Notes: generated from the sequence alone by a model not told the origin. 64,000 bases of DNA from Streptomyces sp. SS1-1 (GCF_008973465.1 NZ_WBXN01000004.1:6240501-6304500); one strand, 5' to 3'. Positions 23,496 to 31,799 are shown, counted from the first letter of the stretch. Numbers and translations: made by a program.

Positions 23496-23531
23496 GACGG
23501 GATCTTTCGGATCGGTGGCAGGTTCCGGGAC

Positions 23532-23570
23532 CCATGATGCAGGGGGTGCCGGACGGCCATCATGCAGGGG
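23532..23570. promoter_or_regulatory. Direct repeats CCATSATGCAGGGG upstream of the DDAH gene
   Basis: Two 14-bp copies with a single difference (23532-23545 and 23557-23570) are spaced 25 bp apart, and the second copy also pairs with an inverted AACCCCTGC at 23587-23595. They lie 37-100 bp upstream of the DDAH start, where an operator would be expected. The binding protein is unknown. Confidence 0.55.
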
Positions 23571-23626
23571 TTACCCGTCCGTAGGAAACCCCTGCGTCCA
23601 CGTCGTGGGCACCGATGGCGGTGGCG

Positions 23627-25252
23627 TCAGGCGGGATACCCGACGGCCTCCGGCGAGATCTCCCTCAGCTCTCCCTCCTCGATCATGAGCCAGCGCGTGA
23701 TGCCGATGGACTCCAGGAACGGCAGGTCGTGGCTGGCCACGATCAGCGCCCCCTCGTACGACTCCAGCGCCGAGGTGAGCTGCCGCACGCTCGCCATGTC
23801 CAGGTTGTTCGTCGGCTCGTCCAGCATCAGCAGCTGCGGCGCGGGCTCGGCCAGCATCAGCGCGGCCAGGGCCGCCCGGAACCGCTCGCCGCCCGAGAGC
23901 GTCGCCGCGAGCTGGTCGGCGCGGGCGCCCCGGAACAGGAAGCGGGCCAGCTGCGCCCGGATCCGGTTGTTGCCGGCCGCCGGAGCGAACCGGGCGACGT
24001 TCGCGACGACGGACACCTCGTCGTCGAGGACGTCGAGGCGCTGCGGCAGGAAGCGCAGCGGCACATGGGCCGTCACCTCGCCCGCCACGGGCGGCAGTTC
24101 GCCCGCGATGGTCCGCAGCAGCGTCGTCTTGCCCGAGCCGTTGCGCCCGACCAGCGCGATCCGCTCCGGGCCGTGCACATCGAGACCGCCGGGCACCCGC
24201 GCCCCGTGGCTCACCTCCAGCTCCCGCAGCGCGAGCACACCGCGGCCCGGCGGGACGGCCGTGTACGGCAGGTCGACGCGGATCTCGTCGTCGTCCCGCA
24301 CGGCGTCCACCGCGTCGTCCAGGCGCTCCCTGGCCTCGGCGAGCCTCTCCTCGTGCATGATGCGGTGCTTGCCCGCGGACTCCTGTGCCGCCCGCTTGCG
24401 CGCCCCCATGACGATCTTCGGCTCGCGTTTCTGGTCCCACATCTTCTGGCCGTAGCGCTTGCGGCGGGCCAGCTTCACCTGCGCGTCGGCCAGTTCGCGC
24501 TTCTGCTTCCTCAGGTCGGCCTCGGCGACCCGCACCATGCGCTCGGCGGCCTCCTGCTCGGTGGCGAGGGCCACCTCGTAGGCCGAGTAGTTGCCGCCGA
24601 ACCAGCTGATCGTGCCGGCGCGCAGATCGGCGATCTGGTCGACCAGGTCGAGGAGTTCGCGGTCGTGGCTGACCACCACCATCACCCCCGGCCAGGATTC
24701 GACGGCCGCGTACAGCCGCCTGCGGGCGTACAGGTCGAGGTTGTTGGTGGGCTCGTCGAGGAGCAGGACGTCCGGCCGGCGCAGCAGCAGCGCGGCCAGC
24801 CGCAGCAGCACCGACTCGCCGCCCGACACCTCGCCGATCGTGCGGTCCAACGCGATGTGACCGAGGCCGAGTTCGCCGAGGGTGGCGAGGGCGCGCTCCT
24901 CCACGTCCCAGTCGTCGCCGACGGTCTCGAAGTGCTCCTCGGCCACGTCGCCCGCCTCGATGGCGTGCAGCGCGGCCCGTTTCGCGTCGATGCCGAGCGC
25001 CTGGTCGACGCGGAGCTCGGTGTCGAGCGTGACGTTCTGCGGCAGATACCCGATCTCGCCGGCGACGCGAACGGTGCCGTCGGCCGGGGCGAGTTCACCG
25101 GCGACGAGCTTCAACAGGGTCGATTTTCCCGATCCGTTCACGCCGACGAGCCCGGTCCTGCCGGGACCGAACGCGACGTCCAGGCCCTCGAAGACGGAGG
25201 ATCCGTCGGGCCAGGAGAAGGACAGGGAGGTACAGCTGATGGAAGTTGACAT
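23627..25252 (-). CDS. ABC-F ATPase (ribosome-protection type candidate)
   Basis: A 541-residue protein with two nucleotide-binding domains and no membrane segments. Walker A motifs are GVNGSGKST (~37-45) and GRNGSGKTT; signature motifs are VSGGESVLL and LSGGERFRA; Walker B is LLLDEPTNNLD and LMLDEPTNNLD. A charged linker (~245-315) separates the domains. ABC-F proteins act on the ribosome, either in translation or in resistance to ribosome-targeting antibiotics. The long leader (promoter at 25518-25546, start at 25252) resembles the attenuation leaders of resistance-type ABC-F genes, which favours the second role. A SD (GGAGG) lies 9 bp before the ATG. Confidence 0.88.
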   Translation of the reverse strand: MSTSISCTSLSFSWPDGSSVFEGLDVAFGPGRTGLVGVNGSGKSTLLKLVAGELAPADGTVRVAGEIGYLPQNVTLDTELRVDQALGIDAKRAALHAIEAGDVAEEHFETVGDDWDVEERALATLGELGLGHIALDRTIGEVSGGESVLLRLAALLLRRPDVLLLDEPTNNLDLYARRRLYAAVESWPGVMVVVSHDRELLDLVDQIADLRAGTISWFGGNYSAYEVALATEQEAAERMVRVAEADLRKQKRELADAQVKLARRKRYGQKMWDQKREPKIVMGARKRAAQESAGKHRIMHEERLAEARERLDDAVDAVRDDDEIRVDLPYTAVPPGRGVLALRELEVSHGARVPGGLDVHGPERIALVGRNGSGKTTLLRTIAGELPPVAGEVTAHVPLRFLPQRLDVLDDEVSVVANVARFAPAAGNNRIRAQLARFLFRGARADQLAATLSGGERFRAALAALMLAEPAPQLLMLDEPTNNLDMASVRQLTSALESYEGALIVASHDLPFLESIGITRWLMIEEGELREISPEAVGYPA

Positions 25253-25510
25253 GAGGGGGCGCCTCCGCGGTTGCTCGGACGAACAGGGGCAAACGCGTAT
25301 CGAGACACCGGCGACCTACGGGCGGTGAGAGGGCCCCGGGCAGGAGGAAAGCCCTGCTCCATGGAGACGGCTGAAACCGCTGGGACGGCTGAAACCGCTG
25401 GGACGGCTCGGACGCCGAGGTCGCACGCGGCGTGCACACACGGGTGGTGTGACGCGGTGTCTCAGGACCTCAGACGAGCAACGTCCTTCTCCAATCGGCG
25501 GCAACAGGAC
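25253..25510 (-). promoter_or_regulatory. Long 5' leader of the ABC-F gene, possible attenuator
   Basis: If transcription starts near 25511, about 258 nt precede the ATG. The leader contains tandem 18-nt repeats (25366-25408) and a possible GCAGG/CCTGC hairpin, and several short frames can be read. This fits antibiotic-sensing attenuators of ABC-F resistance genes, but no specific leader peptide can be chosen by eye. Confidence 0.4.
25366..25408. repeat. 18-bp tandem repeat in the ABC-F leader
   Basis: GACGGCTGAAACCGCTGG occurs twice without interruption, followed by a third partial copy (GACGGCT). Each unit has 3n length, so any leader peptide crossing it would contain a hexapeptide repeat in every frame. 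Confidence 0.8.
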
Positions 25511-25517
25511 GCTGTAC

Positions 25518-25546
25518 ACCGTAGGAGGGGGTGCGGACGGTGTCAA
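25518..25546 (-). promoter_or_regulatory. Sigma-70-type promoter of the ABC-F gene
   Basis: On the minus strand a consensus -35 TTGACA (25541-25546) is separated by 17 bp from a -10 TACGGT (25518-25523). This is among the best HrdB-type promoters visible in the window and implies strong basal transcription, consistent with control by attenuation in the leader. Confidence 0.72.
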
Positions 25547-25598
25547 CGGAATTAAAAGGCGCGGCGCGGGGCCCCACGGGGATCCCGGCTGCGGGACG

Positions 25599-26015
25599 TC
25601 AGCAGGCGTCCCGCATGAGCTCCGCCAGATCGCGGTCCATGTCGAGCTGGAGGTGCTCCAGGCCGAGGGGGACCAGCTCGCTGGTGGAGCGCAGGAACCG
25701 GCGCACCTCGCCCGAGCGGATGTGCACCACGGCGGTGCCCTCCGGGGCGTGGAACTCCAGGACCGTACGGTCGTACCCGTACGGGCGCACCCGGACGTCG
25801 CCGTCGCCCTGGGGTTCCTCCAGGCCGGCCAGCAGCAGGTCGCGGCTGAAGGTCCAGCAGACCTCCACGCCCTCCAGGGTGGCCGGGGCCGGGAAGGTCA
25901 TCCGGACGGCGAACGGGTCGCGCCGGTCGTAGTGGAGGGTCGCGGGGATGCGCTGCATCCGCGGCGCGGCGGCGACGAGGCGGGCCTCGACGGGCTGCTC
26001 GATGACGGTGGACAA
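25599..26015 (-). CDS. ssgD: SsgA-like sporulation/cell-division protein, SsgD-type
   Basis: This 138-residue SALP-family protein has the characteristic LHYDRRDPFAVRMTFP, CWTFSRDLLLAGL, GDVRVRPYG and LEHLQLDMDRDLAELM segments. SALPs steer septation and peptidoglycan remodelling during sporulation in Streptomyces; SsgD is associated with lateral wall synthesis. The start is taken as TTG at 26015, since GGGAG lies 7 bp upstream and the protein then begins (M)STVIEQPVEARL as recalled for SsgD. Assignment to SsgD rather than another SALP is from remembered N-terminal sequence and neighbourhood. Confidence 0.82.
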   Translation of the reverse strand: MSTVIEQPVEARLVAAAPRMQRIPATLHYDRRDPFAVRMTFPAPATLEGVEVCWTFSRDLLLAGLEEPQGDGDVRVRPYGYDRTVLEFHAPEGTAVVHIRSGEVRRFLRSTSELVPLGLEHLQLDMDRDLAELMRDAC

Positions 26016-26237
26016 CGCCTTGCTCCCTTGTGACGGCGGGACAGAGATCCGGGCGGGCGGGACGGGCACTTGTAGAGACGACGGAATCAGCCATTCCGTG
26101 CACCCCGGATCCGAGTGACCTCTGTCACCGCCTTCATGCACCCGGGTGCCGCCTTCGCCCCCCTGTGCCCGGAAGGTCGTCCGTGCCCGATGAGGCCGTC
26201 TGGACGCCGGGGTGACGCTGGACTAGCTTCGCGCGCC

Positions 26238-27353
26238 ATGAGGCGTACGGGAAGCACGCGACGGATGGGACGGACCGCCTGGGCGGTGGCCGCGACGGTG
26301 GTGTGCGGGGCGGTCCTGGCCGCGCTGACGGCCGCGCCCGCCCAGGCACGGGAGCCGCATGGCGGGAAACCGCACCCGGCACCGCACTGGGTGCTCAAGG
26401 ACAGCGGCGCTCCCGAGGCGCGGTTCCGGGGCCTGTCGGCCGTCAGCCGGAACACGGCCTGGCTGGCGGGCACCGGGGGCACCGTCCTGCGCACCACCGA
26501 CGGCGGGGCGAGCTGGCGGGACGTGTCGCCGCCGGGCGCCGGAGAGCTCCAGTTCCGGGACGTCGAGGCGTTCGACGCGCGGCGGGCCGTGGCGCTGGCC
26601 ATCGGCGAGGGCGAGGCCTCCCGCGTGTACCGCACCGACGACGGCGGCCGGACCTGGACAGAGACCTTCCGCAACACCGACGCACGGGCCTTCTACGACT
26701 GCATGGCCTTCTTCGACCACCGCCACGGCCTGGCCATGAGCGACCCGGTCGACGGCCGGTTCCGCATCCTGTCCACGAAGGACGGCGGCCGTTCCTGGAC
26801 CGTGCTGCCGGACACCGGGATGCCGCCCGCGCTCGACGGCGAGGCCGGGTTCGCGGCGAGCGGGCAGTGCCTGGTCACCGCCGGCGCCGAGGACGTCTGG
26901 CTGGCGACCGGCGGGGCGGCACGCGCGCGGGTGCTGCACTCCGCCGACCGGGGACTGACCTGGACGGCCTCCGACGCCCCGGTCCCGGCCGGCGATCCGG
27001 CCCGCGGGGTCTTCGCGCTCGCCTTCCGCGACCGGGCGCACGGCCTCGCGGTCGGCGGCGACTACCGCCCCGACCAGCCCTCCCCGCGGGCCGCGGCCCG
27101 CACCGGCGACGGCGGACGGCACTGGAGCGGCGCGGGCACGCCCCCGCCCGCCTACCGCTCGGGCGTCGCCTGGCTGCCGCACAGCCGCTCCGCCGCCCTC
27201 GCGGTCGGCCCCACGGGAACGGACCTGACCACCGACGGCGGACGGACCTGGCGGACGGTCGACACCGGCTCCTACGACACGGCGGACTGCGCGCCCGACG
27301 GGGGCTGCTGGGCCTCCGGCGAACAGGGCCGGGTCGCGCGTCTGGAGAGATGA
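26238..27353 (+). CDS. Secreted BNR/YCF48-like beta-propeller protein
   Basis: This 371-residue protein has a signal peptide (residues ~1-37, ending APAQA) and then repeated sialidase/BNR-like motifs: TTDGGASWRDV, TDDGGRTWTE, TKDGGRSWTV, SADRGLTWTA, TGDGGRHWSG and TDGGRTWRTV. The Asp-box repeats predict a six- to seven-bladed propeller. Some relatives are annotated as oxidoreductases or HCF136-like, but no catalytic residues are recognisable. It is divergent from ssgD. The ATG at 26238 begins a good signal sequence; a longer upstream frame is unlikely. Confidence 0.8.
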   Translation: MRRTGSTRRMGRTAWAVAATVVCGAVLAALTAAPAQAREPHGGKPHPAPHWVLKDSGAPEARFRGLSAVSRNTAWLAGTGGTVLRTTDGGASWRDVSPPGAGELQFRDVEAFDARRAVALAIGEGEASRVYRTDDGGRTWTETFRNTDARAFYDCMAFFDHRHGLAMSDPVDGRFRILSTKDGGRSWTVLPDTGMPPALDGEAGFAASGQCLVTAGAEDVWLATGGAARARVLHSADRGLTWTASDAPVPAGDPARGVFALAFRDRAHGLAVGGDYRPDQPSPRAAARTGDGGRHWSGAGTPPPAYRSGVAWLPHSRSAALAVGPTGTDLTTDGGRTWRTVDTGSYDTADCAPDGGCWASGEQGRVARLER

Positions 27354-27401
27354 GGCGAAAACGGGGTACCCGGGAACCGGACGGCGAGAGGAGTGACCCC
27401 C

Positions 27402-27725
27402 ATGCCAGCCGGTTCCAGCCCGAAGCGGGAACGCCAGTACGAGCACATCAAGCAGAGCGCCGAGGACCGGGGCGAGAGCACCTCGCGCGCCAAGGAGATC
27501 GCGGCGCGCACGGTGAACAAGGAGCGCGCCCGGTCCGGCGAGTCCAGGACGGCGAGCCGCACATCCACCCAGGACAAGTCCTCGGGTCAGCGGGGCGGCG
27601 AGCGGTCGGGCAAGGGGCCGCAGGGCCCTACCCGGGACCAGCTGTACGAGGAGGCGAAGAAGCGCAACATCCACGGGCGTTCGGACATGAACAAGAGCCA
27701 GCTCAAGCAGGCACTGGGCAAGTGA
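27402..27725 (+). CDS. Small basic protein with C-terminal Rho_N domain
   Basis: A 107-residue, highly charged protein. The N-terminal ~70 residues are low-complexity Arg/Lys/Ser/Glu sequence; the last ~35 (DQLYEEAKKRNIHG...LKQALGK) match the Rho-termination-factor N-terminal/SAP-like helical fold that binds nucleic acid. Such proteins are often labelled plasmid stabilisation protein, without direct support. The ATG at 27402 lies 9 bp after GAGAGGAG; a GTG at 27393 is also possible. A strong hairpin follows at 27844. Confidence 0.8.
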   Translation: MPAGSSPKRERQYEHIKQSAEDRGESTSRAKEIAARTVNKERARSGESRTASRTSTQDKSSGQRGGERSGKGPQGPTRDQLYEEAKKRNIHGRSDMNKSQLKQALGK

Positions 27726-27843
27726 CCCTGAGCGCCGCGTCCCGCGGGACCGCGCGCGTCCGGGCACCGTCGACCTGGCGGCGGACCCGGTGACGAGGGC
27801 GAACGCACGCCACGCGACGAGCCGTTCGCCCGCCCCCAAGACC

Positions 27844-27885
27844 GACCCCCGCGACGGCCAAGGAGCCTCCGCCGTCACGGGGGTC
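27844..27885 (+). terminator. Hairpin terminator before the endonuclease V gene
   Basis: A 15-bp stem with a single mismatch (27844-27858 pairing with 27871-27885) and a 12-nt loop lies between the Rho_N gene and the endonuclease V gene. There is no U-tract. It probably ends the Rho_N transcript. Confidence 0.65.
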
Positions 27886-27914
27886 CTCGCGTGCCTCGTA
27901 CCCTCTGACCCACC

Positions 27915-28652
27915 ATGACGAGCGTGAGAGTTCCCGCGGGCCGGCCCGCGACCGAGGAAGAGGCCCGTGCCGTCCAGGACGAGCTGCGGCGCCGGGTGGT
28001 GCGCGACGAACCGGGCCCGCCGCCCGGCACCGGGCACGTCACCGGCGTCGACGTGGCCTACGACGACGAACGGGACGTCGTGGCCGCCGCCGCCGTCGTC
28101 CTCGACGCGGCGACCCTGGAGGTCGTCGCCGAGTCCACCGCCGTCGGCCGGATCTCCTTCCCGTACGTCCCCGGCCTCCTGGCCTTCCGCGAGATACCGA
28201 CCGTGCTGGCGGCCCTGGACGCCCTGCCGTGCCCGCCCGGCCTCGTCGTCTGCGACGGCTACGGCCTCGCGCACCCCCGCCGCTTCGGCCTCGCCAGCCA
28301 CCTCGGCGTCCTCACCGGCCTGCCCACCATCGGCGTCGCCAAGAACCCGTTCACCTTCACCTACGACACCCCCGCCGCCCCGCGCGGCTCGTCGACCCCG
28401 CTCCTGGCCGGCGACGAGGAGGTGGGCCGCGCCCTGCGCACCCGGGACGGCGTCAAGCCGGTCTTCGTCTCGGTCGGCCACCGCACGACCCTCGCCACGG
28501 CCTGCGCCCACACCCTCGCCCTGACCCCCACCTACCGCCTCCCGGAGACAACCCGCCAGGCGGACAGCCTCTGCCGCCGGGCCCTGAAGGAGGCGACCGC
28601 CTTCGGGCAGGACAGCTTCCGACGCCCGCACACTTTGGGCGGGGACCACTGA
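27915..28652 (+). CDS. nfi: Endonuclease V (deoxyinosine 3' endonuclease)
   Basis: This 245-residue DNA repair enzyme cleaves next to deoxyinosine and other deaminated bases. The three acidic metal ligands of the family are seen in context: Asp in TGVDVAYDD, Glu in PYVPGLLAFREIP, and Asp in VVCDGYGLAHPRRFGLASHLGV; PYVPG is the strand-separating wedge motif. The start is ATG at 27915. The C-terminus is extended by about 20 residues compared with the shortest family members. It is followed by a small membrane-protein gene on the same strand. Confidence 0.93.
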   Translation: MTSVRVPAGRPATEEEARAVQDELRRRVVRDEPGPPPGTGHVTGVDVAYDDERDVVAAAAVVLDAATLEVVAESTAVGRISFPYVPGLLAFREIPTVLAALDALPCPPGLVVCDGYGLAHPRRFGLASHLGVLTGLPTIGVAKNPFTFTYDTPAAPRGSSTPLLAGDEEVGRALRTRDGVKPVFVSVGHRTTLATACAHTLALTPTYRLPETTRQADSLCRRALKEATAFGQDSFRRPHTLGGDH

Positions 28653-28713
28653 GTAGCCCGACTGAGTACCTGTACGGATGTGTTCGATCCGGGTTCTCGG
28701 CAAGGTGTGGGGC

Positions 28714-28860
28714 ATGACGACACACCGTGCAGCGAAGCCGTTGGCCGATCCCGGGCGTCCCGTCGAGCGGGCCGTGACGGCCGCGCTCGTCGTGGGGGTG
28801 CTGGCGGGGCTCGGATGGATCGCCGGGATGATCTACACGCTGGTGCAGTGGCCTCTTTGA
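28714..28860 (+). CDS. Small single-span membrane protein
   Basis: A 48-residue protein: a hydrophilic N-terminus (MTTHRAAKPLADPGRPVER) and one hydrophobic helix (~residues 20-45, AVTAALVVGVLAGLGWIAGM) ending IYTLVQWPL. The ATG at 28714 follows an AAGGTGTGGGG ribosome-binding stretch. The function is not known. It lies between endonuclease V and the convergent reductase gene (10 bp from its stop). Clean start, single helix and spacing argue it is real. Confidence 0.6.
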   Translation: MTTHRAAKPLADPGRPVERAVTAALVVGVLAGLGWIAGMIYTLVQWPL

Positions 28861-28870
28861 GGCCGCCGGG

Positions 28871-30049
28871 TCAGCGGGTGGCGGCCACCCGGAACGTGAT
28901 GCCGGCCGCGCGCAGGCGCTCCGTCAGCGCGTCGCCCATCGCGACCGCCGTGGTGACCTGGCCGGCCGTCTCCGGCAGGTCGTCGAAGGCCAGGCAGAGC
29001 GCCGACTCCGCGAACATCTTCGCCGTCTCGCCGTAGCCCGGGTCGCCCCCGGACACCTCGGTGAACACACGCCGCCCGCCGCCCTCGCCGACGAACCGGA
29101 CCGAGAACCAGCTCTTCGCCCGCTTCTCCGGGCCGGGCCCCTCGCCCGGCTTGAGCCGGTCCGACAGCCAGCGCCGGGCCGGCGGCAGCTGGGCCGCCGT
29201 GACCAGCGCGCCCATCGCCGCGACCCCGCCGACCGCGACGGGCAGCCGCCGTACGGCCGCGTAGTGGCGGTAGCGGAAGTCGGGGCCGTACCGCTCCAGC
29301 GCCCGCGCGGACCGCTTCACGATCTGCGGGTCGATCGTCGGCAGCGGCAGCGCCCACGCGCCGACCTCCCCGGCGAACCGCGGCGCCCCCGTCGGCGCCA
29401 GCGCCCGGCGGCCCATCAGACGCGGCTCGTGCCGGGCCCGGTCCCGGGCGGCGGCGGCCATCTGGCGCCCGCGCGCGAACTGGCCGAGCGCCGAGGCGAA
29501 CGTGCCGCCCGAGAAGGCGGCGTCGGCCGTCACATAGGCGTCCACCGTCAGCGGCACACCCTCCGGCAACTGCCGCACGGTGAAGTACGCCCCGAGGTCG
29601 TGCGGGACCGAGTCGAAACCGCAGGCGTGCACCAGCCGGGCGCCCGTCTCCCGCGCGCGGGCGTCGTGCCGGACGTACGTCAGGTCCACGAACTCCGGCT
29701 CGCCGCACAGGTCGACGTAGTCGGCGCCGGTGTCCGCGCAAGCCGCCACCAGGTCCTCGCCGTACCGCACGTACGGCCCGACCGTCGAGGCCACCACGCG
29801 CGCCTGCTCGGCGAGCCGGCGCACCGACGCCGGATCGGCGACGTCCGCCTCCAGCACCCCGGGCTCCGAGCCCTCGGGCAGCGACGCGCGCAGCGCCTCC
29901 AGCTTCGCCCTGTCCCGCCCGGCGACGGCCCACCGCAGGCCCTCGGGCGCATGGGCGGCGAGGTACTCCGCCGTCAGCACCCCCACGAACCCGGTCGCAC
30001 CGAAGAGCACGACGTCGTACGGACGGTCCGACCTGTTCAGCCTGCTCAT
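28871..30049 (-). CDS. Saccharopine dehydrogenase-fold / trans-acting enoyl reductase-like protein
   Basis: This 392-residue protein has an N-terminal NAD(P)-binding motif VVLFGATGFVGVLTAEYL (residues ~13-30), a second segment VVASTVGPYVRYGEDLVAACA and YVDLCGEPEF. These are typical of the saccharopine dehydrogenase-like family that includes mycobacterial trans-acting enoyl reductases for lipid assembly. The precise substrate is unknown; a lipid-linked reductive role is plausible because fatty-acid genes follow. The ATG at 30049 is used. It is divergent from the YjbR-family gene. Confidence 0.85.
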   Translation of the reverse strand: MSRLNRSDRPYDVVLFGATGFVGVLTAEYLAAHAPEGLRWAVAGRDRAKLEALRASLPEGSEPGVLEADVADPASVRRLAEQARVVASTVGPYVRYGEDLVAACADTGADYVDLCGEPEFVDLTYVRHDARARETGARLVHACGFDSVPHDLGAYFTVRQLPEGVPLTVDAYVTADAAFSGGTFASALGQFARGRQMAAAARDRARHEPRLMGRRALAPTGAPRFAGEVGAWALPLPTIDPQIVKRSARALERYGPDFRYRHYAAVRRLPVAVGGVAAMGALVTAAQLPPARRWLSDRLKPGEGPGPEKRAKSWFSVRFVGEGGGRRVFTEVSGGDPGYGETAKMFAESALCLAFDDLPETAGQVTTAVAMGDALTERLRAAGITFRVAATR

Positions 30050-30140
30050 GACACCCCTCGTTCCGCACCACGCGCCGTTGTCGGTGGCCGAGGCTAGCGT
30101 GAGGTGCGCGAAGCCCGACGACGAGCCCGGAGGTGAGGCG

Positions 30141-30521
30141 GTGGCCGTGCCCAGGACTGCCCTGAAGAAGTGGGAAAAAGTGCGCGAGTTCGCCCTCGGT
30201 CTGCCGGGGGCGGCGGAGGAGTTCCCCTGGGGGGACACCGTCGCGAAGGTCAACAAGAAGGTGTTCGTCTTCCTGGGCGCCCCCGACAGCGGTCACCCCG
30301 TGGCGGTGACCGTGAAGCTGACCGATGAGGCCGTCCACACGCACGCCCTGACCTGCCCGGGCGCGGAGCCCGCCCGGTACGGACTGGGCCGGTCGGGCTG
30401 GGTGCGTATCCCGCTGGAGCCCGAGGGCGCGCCGGCGGCCGGCCTGCTGTGCGAGTGGGTGGAGGAGAGCTATCGCGCCATCGCCCCGAAACGGCTGATC
30501 GGTGAGCTGGACGGGCGCTGA
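30141..30521 (+). CDS. MmcQ/YjbR-family protein
   Basis: This 126-residue YjbR fold protein has conserved WEKVREFALGLPGAAEEFPWG, KVFVFLG, VTVKL and the C-terminal SYRAIAPKRLI region. The fold resembles a DNA-binding CyaY-like structure, but no biochemical role is settled. The GTG at 30141 follows GGAGG by 7 bp, which decides the start. A small hairpin (30540-30558) follows the gene. Confidence 0.83.
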   Translation: MAVPRTALKKWEKVREFALGLPGAAEEFPWGDTVAKVNKKVFVFLGAPDSGHPVAVTVKLTDEAVHTHALTCPGAEPARYGLGRSGWVRIPLEPEGAPAAGLLCEWVEESYRAIAPKRLIGELDGR

Positions 30522-30539
30522 GGCCGCCGGACGGGTTCG

Positions 30540-30558
30540 CCGCCGGGGCTTCCGGCGG
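30540..30558 (+). terminator. Short GC-rich hairpin after the YjbR gene
   Basis: A 7-bp stem (CCGCCGG / CCGGCGG) with a 5-nt loop lies about 20 bp after the stop. It is weak compared with other terminators here and could be chance. Confidence 0.4.
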
Positions 30559-30568
30559 GTAACTTCCT

Positions 30569-30576
30569 AAGCGCTT
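30569..30576. promoter_or_regulatory. AAGCGCTT palindrome upstream of the acyl-CoA operon
   Basis: A perfect 8-bp dyad followed by GCTC lies 75 bp upstream of the CoA-transferase start. AGCAAGCGCTTGCT-like dyads are used by TetR-type regulators of acyl-CoA metabolism in actinobacteria; here only one half is extended. Low certainty. Confidence 0.3.
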
Positions 30577-30614
30577 GCTCTTGTGTCCACCGGCGCGCCT
30601 TCTTAGCATCGCTG

Positions 30615-30636
30615 GTGTTACAGCAGTTGTGTCACA
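30615..30636. promoter_or_regulatory. Candidate MerR operator before the acyl-CoA operon
   Basis: TGTTACA and TGTCACA separated by 7 bp form a dyad of two TGTnACA boxes, ending 14 bp before the CoA-transferase ATG. A 22-bp stretch matches the region in front of the merR gene (37229-37250) at 17 positions. This ties the operon to the MerR regulator that stands convergent at its end. Confidence 0.65.
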
Positions 30637-30650
30637 TACCTGGGGGCAGG

Positions 30651-31799
30651 ATGGCGACGACGCCAGGACAGGGCCCGCTCACCGGCGTGCGCGTGGTCGA
30701 ACTGGCCGGGATCGGGCCCGGCCCGTTCGCCGCCATGCTCCTTGCCGACCTGGGCGCCGACGTCGTCCGCGTCGACCGGCCCGGCGGCCCGGCCCTCGGG
30801 ATCGACCCCGCGTACGACGTCACCAACCGCAACAAGCGCTCGGTGATCGTCGACCTCAAGACCCCCGACGGCGCCGACCGGGTCCTGGACCTCGCCGCCC
30901 GCGCCGACGTCCTCGTCGAGGGCTACCGCCCCGGCGTGGCCGAGCGCCTCGGCGTCGGACCGGACGCCTGCCACGCCCGCAACCCCCGGCTGGTCTACGG
31001 CCGGATGACCGGCTGGGGCCAGGATGGCCCGCTCGCCGACCGCGCCGGCCACGACATCGCGTACATCGCCCGCACCGGCACCCTCGGCATGATCGGCGCC
31101 CCCGGCGAACCCCCCGCCGTCCCCGCCAACCTGCTCGGCGACTACGCGGGCGGCTCCCTCTACCTCGTCGTCGGGGTCCTCGCCGCCCTGCACCACGCGC
31201 GCGCGACCGGCGAGGGACAGGTCGTCGACGCCGCCATCGTCGACGGCACCGCCCACCTCTCCGCGATGATCCACGGCATGCTCGCCGCCGGCGGCTGGCA
31301 GGACCGGCGCGGCGCCAACCTCCTCGACGGCGGCTGCCCCTACTACGGCACCTACGAGACCGCCGACGGCCGGTACATGGCCGTCGGCGCCCTCGAACCG
31401 CGCTTCTACGACGAGTTCGTCACCCTCCTCGGCCTGCCCGAACACACCGGCGCCCGCACGGACATCGGCCGCTGGGGCGAGCTGCGCGAGGCCGTCGCCG
31501 CCCGCTTCAGGACCCGTACCCGCGACGAGTGGACGGCCGTCTTCGACGGCACCGACGCCTGCGTGGCCCCCGTCCTGAGCCTCGGCGAGGCCCCGCACGA
31601 CCCGCACCTCGCCGCCCGCGGAACCTTCACCGACCACGGCGGCCTCACCCAGCCGGCCCCGGCGCCCCGGTTCTCGGCCACCCCCACCGCCGTACGCAGC
31701 GGACCGGCGCGGCCCGGCGCCGGCACCGCGGACGTGGCCCGCGACTGGGACGTGCCCGGCCTGTCCGCCCACCCCGACCCCACGAAGGGCCTCGCATGA
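30651..31799 (+). CDS. CaiB/BaiF-type CoA-transferase / alpha-methylacyl-CoA racemase family
   Basis: A 382-residue class III CoA-transferase-like protein. The N-terminal LTGVRVVELAGIGPGPFAAMLLADLGADVVRV is typical of alpha-methylacyl-CoA racemase, as are NRNKRSVIVDLK and GHDIAYIARTGTLGMIG with the catalytic His/Asp region. It may epimerise 2-methyl-branched acyl-CoAs, which streptomycetes make from branched starters, so that they can enter beta-oxidation. The ATG at 30651 lies 14 bp after the putative MerR dyad. Its stop overlaps the acyl-CoA dehydrogenase start (ATGA); first gene of a four-gene operon. Confidence 0.9.
   Translation: MATTPGQGPLTGVRVVELAGIGPGPFAAMLLADLGADVVRVDRPGGPALGIDPAYDVTNRNKRSVIVDLKTPDGADRVLDLAARADVLVEGYRPGVAERLGVGPDACHARNPRLVYGRMTGWGQDGPLADRAGHDIAYIARTGTLGMIGAPGEPPAVPANLLGDYAGGSLYLVVGVLAALHHARATGEGQVVDAAIVDGTAHLSAMIHGMLAAGGWQDRRGANLLDGGCPYYGTYETADGRYMAVGALEPRFYDEFVTLLGLPEHTGARTDIGRWGELREAVAARFRTRTRDEWTAVFDGTDACVAPVLSLGEAPHDPHLAARGTFTDHGGLTQPAPAPRFSATPTAVRSGPARPGAGTADVARDWDVPGLSAHPDPTKGLA

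Noticed and set aside
26223..28715. 830-codon minus-strand frame across the beta-propeller, Rho_N and endonuclease V genes
   Set aside because: It crosses three genes and intergenic hairpins and shows no domain.
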